DNA of 64,000 bases from JAJRQY01 sp965224435. Lineage in GTDB: Bacteria; Actinomycetota; Acidimicrobiia; Acidimicrobiales; SZUA-35. The notes beneath the pieces are model-generated. The model was not told the origin of the DNA, did not search any database, and saw nothing but the letters and a program-made list of their open reading frames with translations. The stretch spans positions 992,001 to 1,056,000 of the forward strand of contig OZ245048.1 in the NCBI GenBank assembly GCA_965224435.1, written 5' to 3'. Positions 52,286 through 60,018 of this stretch are shown in pieces (positions within the stretch are counted from its first letter, which is position 1; every line of letters starts with the position of its first letter). The translations under genes and the position numbers were made by a program.

Positions 52286-52936
52286 GTGGGAGTCGAACAA
52301 GATCTGCGCAAGACGAAACTTCGTGAACAAGCAAGGAGTGTTCGGAGCGAGCGGTTGGCGAAGGCCAAGCTTGCTGAGGACAGTGGGCTATGCGCAGGCT
52401 TAGCCAGTTTCCTCCAGCTCTGGTACGAACACCAGCAAAGCCCAGCAGCGAGTCAGGTCCCTATCTGGACCGTCGCCTTTCTCGCGATGCCTGGTGAGCC
52501 GAACCTGGCCGAGCTTGTGGCAGACCCCGCCATGGATGGGGTGACCCGATTCGCCACCACCCGGACGCCAGCAGAATCCATGGATCTCACCATCCACCCC
52601 ATGGAGTCAGTATTTGAGCGCCATCGGTATGGCTTTGATCAGCCGATTGAAGGATCAGAAATCGTTGAAGATGGCCTGGTTGGTGCCGTATTGGTCCCAG
52701 GCCTGGTCTTTGATGAGCAAGGTGGCCGTCTCGGTTTCGGGGCCGGATACTACGACCGTCTCCTAGAGCGACTCCTGCGAGATCGCGAACCGGGAGCGGT
52801 GGCCATTGTTGGCATCAGTGACGGGTTCGGTCTCACTGAAGGATCCGTTGTCGACTCGGTACCAATGCAAGCCCATGACATCCCCATGACTCACCTGGCG
52901 ACCAGCTCGGGAGTTCAGGCCATCGACGCGATGTAA
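52286..52936 (+). CDS. 5-formyltetrahydrofolate cyclo-ligase
   Basis: 216 residues; converts 5-formyl-THF to 5,10-methenyl-THF with ATP. The family signature GGRLGFGAGYYDR stands in VPGLVFDEQGGRLGFGAGYY, and the N-terminal LRKTKLREQARSVR is the expected Lys-rich nucleotide-binding start. GTG start with a TAGCTT -10 ending 8 bases before it, no Shine-Dalgarno. Confidence 0.9.
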   Translation: MGVEQDLRKTKLREQARSVRSERLAKAKLAEDSGLCAGLASFLQLWYEHQQSPAASQVPIWTVAFLAMPGEPNLAELVADPAMDGVTRFATTRTPAESMDLTIHPMESVFERHRYGFDQPIEGSEIVEDGLVGAVLVPGLVFDEQGGRLGFGAGYYDRLLERLLRDREPGAVAIVGISDGFGLTEGSVVDSVPMQAHDIPMTHLATSSGVQAIDAM

Positions 52937-52972
52937 TTGCTCGAGCTTTGTAGAGCGCAGGCCACCTTCGAC

Positions 52973-52978
52973 TAGCGT
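52973..52978 (+). promoter_or_regulatory. -10 element for leaderless esterase gene
   Basis: TAGCGT ends 8 bases before the ATG at 52987; no Shine-Dalgarno. Confidence 0.45.
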
Positions 52979-52986
52979 CCCAGACC

Positions 52987-53940
52987 ATGCCCTTGCAACC
53001 TGACATGCAATCCATTGTTGATCTCGTCAATGCCGCTTCGGCTGAAGGCCCGCCCTTGAGCGAGCAATCGGTGGAGATGCGACGTCAGGCCTATCTGGAC
53101 TTTGGGGCTCTCCTACCCGCTGGCCCCGATGTGGCCAAGGTCGAGAATGTTTCGATTCCTCGCCCCGGAGGTGAGATCCCACTGCGGGTCTATCGGCCAC
53201 ACGGCCGTGATGCCGGAACCGGGGGAGTCCTGGTGTACTACCACGGCGGCGGTTGGTGCATCGGCGATTTGGATACCCACGACGGAGTCTGTCGTGAACT
53301 GGCCTCCCAATCTGGATCAGTGGTTGTTGCCGTGGACTACCGGCTTGCTCCCGAAGCCCGCTTCCCCGCCGCCATTGATGACGCCTGGACCGCACTGCAA
53401 TGGGTCAGAAACGAGGCATCCACGTTGGTTGGAATCAAGGACGGGGCGAGCCGCACCGTGCCGATTGCCGTCTGTGGTGATTCAGCTGGCGCCAATCTTG
53501 CCGCGGTGGTGGCCGTGATGTCCCGCGATGCTGATCTACCCCTCGCCGCTCAGCTTCTGGTTTATCCGGCCGTTGATTTCCGGGATCCTGGTCAGTACCC
53601 AAGTCAGGGCGAAAACGGGGTCGGCTACATCCTCACACGCGAGGGAATGGACTGGTTCGAAGATCACTACCAGGCTGACGTCGGTGACTGGCGAGCTTCG
53701 GTGATTGCGGCACCATCACATGAAGGCCTCGCGCCGGCACTAGTGATCACGGCCGAGTTCGATCCTCTGCGAGACGAGGGAGAGGCCTACGCCAAGGTAT
53801 TGGAGGCAGCCGGAGTCGCCGTGACCCAGACTCGCTATGACGGCATGGCCCACACCTTCTTCCGCTTGCACCCTGTGATCAGCGGGGGAGCCGAGGCCAT
53901 CGCTCAGGTGGCGAAGGCAGCTCGCAAGGCCCTGGCCTGA
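52987..53940 (+). CDS. Alpha/beta hydrolase, hormone-sensitive-lipase (family IV) esterase
   Basis: 317 residues. Oxyanion motif HGGGWCIGD, nucleophile elbow GDSAGANLA (Ser), acid in EFDPLRDEGEAYA and His in MAHTFFRLHP complete the catalytic triad of the HSL/family IV carboxylesterases. Substrate unknown; probably acyl esters. It lies 50 bases after the cycloligase gene. Confidence 0.92.
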   Translation: MPLQPDMQSIVDLVNAASAEGPPLSEQSVEMRRQAYLDFGALLPAGPDVAKVENVSIPRPGGEIPLRVYRPHGRDAGTGGVLVYYHGGGWCIGDLDTHDGVCRELASQSGSVVVAVDYRLAPEARFPAAIDDAWTALQWVRNEASTLVGIKDGASRTVPIAVCGDSAGANLAAVVAVMSRDADLPLAAQLLVYPAVDFRDPGQYPSQGENGVGYILTREGMDWFEDHYQADVGDWRASVIAAPSHEGLAPALVITAEFDPLRDEGEAYAKVLEAAGVAVTQTRYDGMAHTFFRLHPVISGGAEAIAQVAKAARKALA

Positions 53941-54088
53941 GTACTCCCGGTAGGCACGAAGGTGCGATTCATGCTGCAGGACATCTTGACCCTCACCACG
54001 TCAGCTTTACCACGGGTTTATCCTAGGGATGCGAATCTACCGCTCTATGAGCGGCGGACAGTGACAGAACTGTGAAGACGAACCTGCG

Positions 54089-54694
54089 ATGACTGAAACC
54101 CTGAGCCTTTTCTTTGCCATGATGGCAGTTGGTGGTGCTATTGCGGTGCTTGGAATCTTGGTGGGCAGTTTCCTCGTCAAGTTCAAGCTTCCGGGGGCGA
54201 CTCAAGCCCAGTCGATCGCGGCCGAGATCCGTCCGTTCGCACTGTTTTTCGCCTTTGTTGCAGCGGCCGGGGCCATGGCCGGCAGCTTGTATTACTCCGA
54301 AGGCGCAGGCTACACCCCGTGTCGGATGTGCTGGTTTCAGCGTTACGCCATGTATCCGTCGGCCTTCCTTCTGGCTGCCAGCCTGATCACGAAGCGACGC
54401 CAGCTTGCTCAAGTAGCCTGGGCCCTCAGCGCCATTGGTATCTGCATCTCCATCTATCACCGGCTTGAACAGGCTTACCCCGATTCGGTCGGAGGGGTGT
54501 GTGAGTTAAGTACTCCTTGTTCGAGCCGATGGGTGAACGAGTTCGGATTTATCACCATCCCCACCATGGCTGGCGTCGCCTTCGCACTCGTACTCGTACT
54601 GGTGCCTCTTTCGCGGCGACCTCAAGCCTCACAGTCTCAAGTTTCACAGCAATCTCAAGTTTCACAGCAATCTCAAGTTAAGGAATCTTCATGA
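54089..54694 (+). CDS. Disulfide bond formation protein DsbB/BdbC-like
   Basis: 201 residues with about five membrane segments. The first redox pair is CRMC (in TPCRMCWFQRY) and the second is in CELSTPC, the pattern of DsbB/BdbC quinone-linked oxidases. It should reoxidise an extracytoplasmic thiol oxidase; the thioredoxin-like protein encoded next, overlapping by 4 bases, is the natural partner. The C-terminal SQVSQQ repeat comes from an 18-bp tandem duplication. Confidence 0.88.
   Translation: MTETLSLFFAMMAVGGAIAVLGILVGSFLVKFKLPGATQAQSIAAEIRPFALFFAFVAAAGAMAGSLYYSEGAGYTPCRMCWFQRYAMYPSAFLLAASLITKRRQLAQVAWALSAIGICISIYHRLEQAYPDSVGGVCELSTPCSSRWVNEFGFITIPTMAGVAFALVLVLVPLSRRPQASQSQVSQQSQVSQQSQVKESS
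54636..54680 (+). repeat. 18-bp tandem repeat at the 3' end of the dsbB-like gene
   Basis: The unit TCTCAAGTTTCACAGCAA is present two and a half times and stays in frame, encoding SQVSQQ repeats near the C terminus, facing the cytoplasm by likely topology. Confidence 0.92.
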
Positions 54695-55347
54695 CACAAC
54701 CAAAATCTGACTCATCCGGGCGCTGGTTCATTCTCGCCATTCTTGGTGTCTTTGTTCTTGGAGGCCTCGGCGTCGCCGTTGCCGTGAACCAGGGTGGCAC
54801 CGATGATGTCGATAATCTCGCGGCTGTCGCCCCGGTTGATGTTGCCGGCGACGCTCTTCCTACCATGCCTCAGGGTGTCAATATCACCACACCCGACACC
54901 GACCCCGCTGTTGGCATGAAGGCACCCGACCTCGTTGGCACCGACTTCACAGGCAATGAGGTCGCCATCAAGGCCGACGGGCGGCCAAAGGTCATCTTCT
55001 TCCTGGCTCACTGGTGTCCTCATTGCCAGCAGGAAGTCCCCCAGGTCGTTTCGCTCAGCGAGGATGGCTCCAAGCCCGACGGTGTGGATTTCTACGCTGT
55101 GTCCACTGCGGTGGACGCCAGCCTGGCCAACTACCCTCCAGCCCGCTGGTTAGGCAATGAGAACTGGTCGTTCCCTATCGTGCGAGACAATGCCACCAGC
55201 GACGCACACGAGGCCTTTGGTCAGGGCGGATTCCCGTACACCGTGTACTTGGACGGAGACAACAACGTCTTGTTCCGGAGTGCTGGAGCGTTGCAACCTG
55301 CAGTTGCGATTGAGCTGTGGAACCTCACCGCCGCATCTGCTGGCTAA
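54691..55347 (+). CDS. Membrane-anchored thioredoxin-like (TlpA/DsbE-type) protein
   Basis: 218 residues: an N-terminal membrane anchor (about 11-33), a linker, and a TlpA/AhpC-type thioredoxin fold with active site HWCPHCQQE (Cys at about 109 and 112) and cis-Pro segment GGFPYTVYLD. Probably an extracytoplasmic disulfide oxidoreductase served by the DsbB-like protein with which it overlaps by 4 bases. Confidence 0.9.
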   Translation: MTQPKSDSSGRWFILAILGVFVLGGLGVAVAVNQGGTDDVDNLAAVAPVDVAGDALPTMPQGVNITTPDTDPAVGMKAPDLVGTDFTGNEVAIKADGRPKVIFFLAHWCPHCQQEVPQVVSLSEDGSKPDGVDFYAVSTAVDASLANYPPARWLGNENWSFPIVRDNATSDAHEAFGQGGFPYTVYLDGDNNVLFRSAGALQPAVAIELWNLTAASAG

Positions 55348-55350
55348 CGT
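55345..55350 (+). promoter_or_regulatory. -10 element for DUF3039 gene
   Basis: TAACGT, overlapping the upstream stop codon, ends 7 bases before the ATG at 55358; no Shine-Dalgarno. Confidence 0.4.
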
Positions 55351-55357
55351 TAGGCCC

Positions 55358-55585
55358 ATGACCGACCTGGATGTCACAATCGACGAGCGCACGGTTCCGG
55401 TCACCACCGATGGTGGTGACCACGAGCGTTTCTCCCACTATGTGAAGAAGAACAAGATCTTGCCCAGTGCCATTGAGGGCACGCCGGTGATTGCTCTTTG
55501 TGGCAAGAAGTGGGTTCCTGGTCGTGACCCGGGCCGCTTCCCGGTGTGTCCTGAGTGCAAGGAAATCTTCCAGGCCTTGAAGTAG
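55358..55585 (+). CDS. DUF3039 family protein
   Basis: 75 residues from the ATG at 55358. Family marks are DHERFSHYVKKN, ALCGKKWVPGRDP and PVCPECKEIF with one Cys in the middle and a C-terminal CPEC that may bind a metal. DUF3039 is a small, actinobacterial family of unknown function. The longer frame from 55157 runs inside the thioredoxin gene and is rejected. Confidence 0.85.
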   Translation: MTDLDVTIDERTVPVTTDGGDHERFSHYVKKNKILPSAIEGTPVIALCGKKWVPGRDPGRFPVCPECKEIFQALK

Positions 55586-55615
55586 CTGGGCGATGACGAA
55601 GGAAGTAGCCAGGCG

Positions 55616-56566
55616 ATGAGTGCGGACACGGCTGGCAAGCCAGAGATCGTCGTTGTTGGCAGCATCAATCTTGATATTTCCATCCCCGTAGGGCATCTTC
55701 CTGCTCCGGGTGAAACGGTGCTTGGCGGCGACGCGCTCTGGTCCCCGGGAGGAAAAGGTGCGAATCAGGCCGTGGCCGCGGCCAGACTTGGGCGTCGAGT
55801 GGCCATGGTCGGAGCAGTCGGCGACGATACTGCCGGAACTGATCTGCTGGCCGGACTGCGCAAGGACCTGATCGACGTCTCCGGCGTGTCAGTGCTAAAC
55901 GATGTACCGACCGGTGTCGCCACCATTGCCGTTGACGCAGCTGGTGAGAACAGCATCGTTGTCAGCTCAGGGGCTAATGCCCGGGTGAGTGCCGAGCAAG
56001 TTCTTGAACTGATTGAAGCAGGCCACGCGTTGGGTTCTGCCTCGATTGTCATGGCCCAATTCGAGGTACCCGTTGCTGCCCTGCTGGCGGCGGCACAGCG
56101 AATCTCCGGCCGTCTGATTCTGAACCCAGCTCCTGCCATCGATAAGGGTGAGTCAGATCACCTGGCTGAACTGCTTGGGGCCGCTGATGTTCTGATCCCC
56201 AATCGGGGAGAGCTCGCCACCTTGATCGGCACCACCGAAGCCACATCGATTGACGAACTCGTCGATCAGGCTCGCATAGCTATTGGAACCGGGCCCGATG
56301 CTGGTTCGGTGATCGTGACCCTCGGGGGCGACGGTGCCCTCGTCGTTGATGGCTCGAACGTAACCCAGATCCCCATCGTCGAGGTTGAAGCCGTGGATAC
56401 GACCGCCGCTGGTGACTCGTTCTGCGGTGCGTTAGCTGATGCCCTAGTTGACGGAGCTTCGGTCGTTGAGGCGGCTCGGTGGGCCGCACGTTGTGCCGCC
56501 ATCACTGTGACGCGACGAGGCGCACAGAACTCCCTGCCAACCCGTGCCGATGTTGAGAACGGCTGA
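55616..56566 (+). CDS. rbsK: Ribokinase
   Basis: PfkB-family kinase of 316 residues that phosphorylates ribose. SINLDISIPV and SPGGKGANQAVAAARLG at the N terminus and DTTAAGDSFCGALA (catalytic Asp, anion hole) at the C terminus match RbsK, as does NPAPA. AAGGAAG lies upstream. No ribose transporter genes are adjacent. Convergent with galE, 25 bases apart; GAGCTAGTCGG is duplicated across this junction (56566-56600). Confidence 0.9.
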   Translation: MSADTAGKPEIVVVGSINLDISIPVGHLPAPGETVLGGDALWSPGGKGANQAVAAARLGRRVAMVGAVGDDTAGTDLLAGLRKDLIDVSGVSVLNDVPTGVATIAVDAAGENSIVVSSGANARVSAEQVLELIEAGHALGSASIVMAQFEVPVAALLAAAQRISGRLILNPAPAIDKGESDHLAELLGAADVLIPNRGELATLIGTTEATSIDELVDQARIAIGTGPDAGSVIVTLGGDGALVVDGSNVTQIPIVEVEAVDTTAAGDSFCGALADALVDGASVVEAARWAARCAAITVTRRGAQNSLPTRADVENG

Positions 56567-56591
56567 GCTAGTCGGGGAACTGACTGTTGAG

Positions 56592-57605
56592 CTAGTCGGT
56601 GAAGCCGTCTGGATTCTTGGACTGCCAGCGCCAAGCATCCTGCAACATGGTGTCCATGGCCCGGTCAGCTCGCCATTCGAGTTCGGTGTTGGCCCGTGTC
56701 GGATCAGCTAGTGATGTGGCGATGTCTCCGGCTCGTCGCTCAACAATCTCATAATTCAGCTTGTTGCCACTGATTCGCTCGGTGGCACCAATGATCTCCA
56801 GCACCGAGGCCCCAGTGCCGGTCCCCAAGTTGAACTCGCGGCAACCGTCAGAAATGTGAGACAGGGCGGCAAGGTGACCAAGAGCCAGGTCGATGACATG
56901 GATGTAGTCGCGAACCCCGGTGCCATCAGGCGTGTCGTAGTCATCGCCGAAGACGCTGATCTTGTCTCGTCGACCGACTGCAGCCTGCATGACAAAGGGG
57001 ACAAGATTGTTTGGCGGACCAGTCGGGTCTTCGCCAATGTCGCCACTGGGGTGGGCTCCAACTGGATTGAAGTATCGAAGTAGTGCGATGCGCCAGCGCG
57101 GGTCTGATGCGGCCAGGTCTCGGCAGATGTCTTCTACCATGAGCTTGGCCCGCCCGTAAGGGTTGGTTGGGCCTGTCGGTGCACCTTCAGGAATCGGAAG
57201 AACTTCTGGATCGCCGTATACGGTGGCCGAGGAAGAGAAGACCAGATCCCAAACCTGGTGCTCGGCCATCACTTCCAATAGGGTCATGGTGGTGCCCAGA
57301 TTGGTCCGGTAATACATCAGAGGCTGCTCGACCGATTCACCAACGGCTTTGAGGCCAGCGAAATGGATGACGGCTTCGATCGGGTGTTCATCGAACACCT
57401 TGCTGAGTGCTGCATGGTCAGCAACGTCGGCCTGAACAAACGCAACCTCGTGGCCACCAAGCTCAGCGATCCGTTTGATCGCCTGAGGACTGGAGTTGCA
57501 GAGGTTGTCGACAATGACGACGGAATACCCCTGCTCTAAAAGGGCAACAGCGGTATGGCTGCCGATGTAGCCAGCACCACCGGTTATGAGAATTGTGCGT
57601 GACAT
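56592..57605 (-). CDS. galE: UDP-glucose 4-epimerase
   Basis: SDR-family epimerase of 337 residues, interconverting UDP-glucose and UDP-galactose. TGGAGYIGSH binds NAD; the catalytic pair is Ser in SSSATVYG and Tyr in NPYGRAKLMVE; RYFNPVGAHPSG and GVRDYIHVIDLA are typical of GalE. The ATG at 57605 starts directly at the fold (MSRTILITGG); another lies at 57617. Its product is used in cell-envelope polysaccharides. Confidence 0.94.
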   Translation of the reverse strand: MSRTILITGGAGYIGSHTAVALLEQGYSVVIVDNLCNSSPQAIKRIAELGGHEVAFVQADVADHAALSKVFDEHPIEAVIHFAGLKAVGESVEQPLMYYRTNLGTTMTLLEVMAEHQVWDLVFSSSATVYGDPEVLPIPEGAPTGPTNPYGRAKLMVEDICRDLAASDPRWRIALLRYFNPVGAHPSGDIGEDPTGPPNNLVPFVMQAAVGRRDKISVFGDDYDTPDGTGVRDYIHVIDLALGHLAALSHISDGCREFNLGTGTGASVLEIIGATERISGNKLNYEIVERRAGDIATSLADPTRANTELEWRADRAMDTMLQDAWRWQSKNPDGFTD

Positions 57606-57617
57606 AGCGAAGCCCAT

Positions 57618-57659
57618 CAGTCAGAAGTTCGTTGGTCAGAAATTTAGTCAGTCAGAAGT
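57618..57659. repeat. Interspersed GTCAGAA repeats upstream of galE
   Basis: CAGTCAGAAGT occurs at 57618-57628 and 57649-57659, with a further GTCAGAA between them and CAGTCA after them. Confidence 0.75.
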
Positions 57660-57763
57660 CAGTCAACGAGTGCGCGTGGACAGGAAGAGTCCAAGCAACA
57701 TCTGAACGTCAGACAAGACTATGGTCTGGCGGAGTCAAGCTGAGCAATAGGTAGGAGGGCCCT

Positions 57764-58351
57764 ATGTCCGAATTCGGAGCAACATCATCAGCAACCCAGC
57801 CACCAGGCTGGTACTACGCCGAGGGGGACCCTCCAGGGACTCATCGGTATTGGGATGGCACCCAATGGACTGGTGGACCTCAACTTGTCCAGGTTGGGTA
57901 TGCCGGGGCATCTGCGACCCCGCAGTTCGTGAAATCAGCGAGTGTTGGGCCACGAATTCTGGCCTGGCTGATGGATCTGGCGATGGCTTTTGCCCCGCTA
58001 ATCGTCTTGGCTTCGATTGGAGGCAGCGATACACAACTGGGCATCGGCTATATCGCCCTGCTACTCATTATTCTTCTTAATCAGGTTGTCTTGCAGGGTC
58101 TGACTGGTCAGACCATTGGCAAGAAGATTATGGGGCTCACCTTGGTGACCGAAGTGACCGGAGAAACGGTCGGCATTCTTCGAGCATTCGGTCGACTATT
58201 CATTGCCAGTGTTCTCTCCAATTTCAGCTGTGGCCTTTACGGATTGTTGGATCTAGCCTGGCCCCTCTTCGATGGCCGAAATCAGCGACTCACCGACAAG
58301 ATGCTGAAACTGACTGTTGCCCCTGTTGACAAGAAGGAGAGCTTTCTATGA
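57764..58351 (+). CDS. DUF2510-RDD membrane protein
   Basis: 195 residues. A DUF2510 domain at the N terminus (PPGWYYAEGDPPGTHRYWDG then QWT) is followed by an RDD domain with membrane segments (from SVGPRILAWLMDLAMAF to the end; GQTIGKKIMGLTLV). Both are common in actinobacteria, functions unknown. GGAGG lies 9 bases before the ATG. It overlaps the next small gene by 4 bases. Confidence 0.88.
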   Translation: MSEFGATSSATQPPGWYYAEGDPPGTHRYWDGTQWTGGPQLVQVGYAGASATPQFVKSASVGPRILAWLMDLAMAFAPLIVLASIGGSDTQLGIGYIALLLIILLNQVVLQGLTGQTIGKKIMGLTLVTEVTGETVGILRAFGRLFIASVLSNFSCGLYGLLDLAWPLFDGRNQRLTDKMLKLTVAPVDKKESFL

Positions 58352-58530
58352 CACGCAGACCTGTGGGTGGGTCCGGACGAACAACGGAGCCAACCGTCTA
58401 TGACCCCGAGTTTGATCAGCTTCCGTCACTGCGAAAGCGGAGCCCGGTCAAGTTCTGGGCCATCATGATCGCTGCTGGAGCCATGGTAGCGGTGAGTATG
58501 AGCGGCCTTCTTGCCGTCATCTTCAGCTGA
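58348..58530 (+). CDS. Small single-pass membrane protein
   Basis: 60 residues: a polar, basic N-terminal part and one membrane segment at the C terminus (FWAIMIAAGAMVAVSMSGLL). The ATGA overlap with the RDD gene and the GAAGGAGAG upstream support translation. No family recognised. Confidence 0.6.
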   Translation: MTRRPVGGSGRTTEPTVYDPEFDQLPSLRKRSPVKFWAIMIAAGAMVAVSMSGLLAVIFS

Positions 58531-58627
58531 AGCATCTTGAGGAAATGGACCCTGCAGGTGGGTAAAAGCGTTGTTGCGTGCCATCCTAGGAGACCGCTTC
58601 TGTAGCGGTATCTTATCGAGGAGTCGA

Positions 58628-59137
58628 ATGTCGTTCAAAGCTGGTGATCGAGTGGTCTACCCCCACCATGGGGCAGCCATTATCGAAAAGACCGAAATGA
58701 TCGAGTTCAACGGTGAGAAGCGGAAGTACTTCGTACTGAAGACCGCTCACGACGAACTAACCGTTCGGGTCCCCATTGACAATGCCGAAGAAGTCGGCAT
58801 GCGCACACCCATCAGTGTTGAAGACATTGAGGATCTGTACGAACTGCTGGCCAAGAAGGACGTTCGTGAGCCCGCCAACTGGAGCCGACGGTTCAAGAAC
58901 CATCAAGAGAAGCTCAAGTCAGGCGACGTCTACCAGGTAGCCGAGGTCGTACGAAACCTCGCCCTGCGTGATGCAGCAAAGGGTCTCTCTGCTGGCGAGA
59001 AGAATATGTACGGCAAAGCCCGCAAGGTGCTCGTATCCGAACTCTCCTTTGCCTTGGACGTGCCAGAAGACGATGCGCTCATCCAGGTGGAAGAACAACT
59101 CGCCGGTGAGCCCGAAGAGGCCGAGGCCACAGAGTAG
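58628..59137 (+). CDS. carD: CarD-family transcription factor
   Basis: 169 residues. The N-terminal RNA polymerase-interaction domain begins FKAGDRVVYPHHGAAII; the C-terminal helical DNA-binding domain contains WSRRFKNHQEKLKSGDVYQVAEVVRNL and KGLSAGEKNMYGKARKVLVSE. CarD stabilises the open promoter complex and is essential in mycobacteria. GAGGAG lies before the ATG at 58628; the frame from 58571 is not needed. Confidence 0.95.
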   Translation: MSFKAGDRVVYPHHGAAIIEKTEMIEFNGEKRKYFVLKTAHDELTVRVPIDNAEEVGMRTPISVEDIEDLYELLAKKDVREPANWSRRFKNHQEKLKSGDVYQVAEVVRNLALRDAAKGLSAGEKNMYGKARKVLVSELSFALDVPEDDALIQVEEQLAGEPEEAEATE

Positions 59138-59160
59138 TAGTAGCTGGTGAGAGCTACTAC
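59137..59160. terminator. Bidirectional terminator hairpin overlapping both stop codons
   Basis: GTAGTAGCT (59137-59145) and AGCTACTAC (59152-59160) form a perfect 9-bp stem with loop GGTGAG. The left arm starts at the last base of the carD stop, the right arm contains the stop codon of the convergent gene. Confidence 0.65.
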
Positions 59161-59993
59161 ATCCCCAGAAGTTCGAACATGGCTTCTGGAATTGTTGTGT
59201 CCCCGTCGCTCATCCGCCTTGCTCGTTCGATATTGACGGCGTCGAATCGACGGTCTGTCCATTGATCCCAGGGCCCGCTGGGTAGGCCAGAGTTGTTGCC
59301 GTTGGCTTCAACACACGCGGCTAGGTAGTTACGAAGGTCGACCAGGTCGGACCGTCCACCGGGCATGCCATGGCCGGGAATGATTGTTCCCCCGAGACCA
59401 ATGAGCGCGTCCAGGCTCTTGATCCAGGCAACCGGATCGCCGTCATAGGCCAGTGGCGTCACGCCAAACGAGGCCAGAGCACCAGCGAACACTGCTTCGG
59501 CTCCCGGGGTTTGGATCACCAGGTTTGATGGCCCTTCGCCCGGCGCTGGACTGGCCAGACACGAGGGGGTGAGCCAGACCTCTTCGTCAATGAGGTGGGT
59601 GATGGGCCTGGTCTCGAAGTCCTCGTGGAAGTGTTTGGCTTGCTCGGGTAGCAGTCTTGCTAGTGCCTCCAGATTGGCCGGTGCGTCCAACTGCTCGCTG
59701 ATGGCCGTCGTGCCATAAAACGCTGATTGCCAAAATGCCCAGCTTCCTCCGGCAAAGGATGCGCGACTCGAGGTCACTGCTACACGACGAATGGGAAGAG
59801 CAAGCTCCTCGGTGAGCCCAAGAATGGCCTTCTTGAATTGGTGCCCGGCGACCGGGGTGGTGCCGGTGTCGACAATAGTGAGCCCATCTTCGTCAATAAT
59901 GAGCCCGCAGTTGGAACGGCCATAGCGAGGTTCGGGATCGATGAAGGCAAAAATGCCGGTCCCGAGCTCAACCAGATTCGGTTCGCTGTTCAT
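59157..59993 (-). CDS. Metallo-beta-lactamase-fold protein lacking the metal motif
   Basis: 278 residues. The fold is recognisable: N-terminal LVELGTGIFAFIDPE, SNCGLIIDEDGLTIVDTGTTP, and late GLGGTIIPGHGMPGG. But the metal motif THxHxDHxGG appears as TSSRASFAGG at the exact position: all four ligands are replaced while Thr and GG are kept. It is therefore unlikely to be a zinc hydrolase of the usual type. The frame is intact and of normal length, suggesting a retained non-catalytic role. It shares a strand with, and lies 25 bases after, the class III aminotransferase gene. Confidence 0.75.
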   Translation of the reverse strand: MNSEPNLVELGTGIFAFIDPEPRYGRSNCGLIIDEDGLTIVDTGTTPVAGHQFKKAILGLTEELALPIRRVAVTSSRASFAGGSWAFWQSAFYGTTAISEQLDAPANLEALARLLPEQAKHFHEDFETRPITHLIDEEVWLTPSCLASPAPGEGPSNLVIQTPGAEAVFAGALASFGVTPLAYDGDPVAWIKSLDALIGLGGTIIPGHGMPGGRSDLVDLRNYLAACVEANGNNSGLPSGPWDQWTDRRFDAVNIERARRMSDGDTTIPEAMFELLGM

Positions 59994-60018
59994 GACTTGA
60001 GGTCCACGATTGCAAGGC

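Noticed and set aside
54023..54460. 145-codon minus-strand frame over the dsbB-like gene
   Set aside because: The plus-strand frame has DsbB membrane segments and both Cys pairs; the minus frame has no features.
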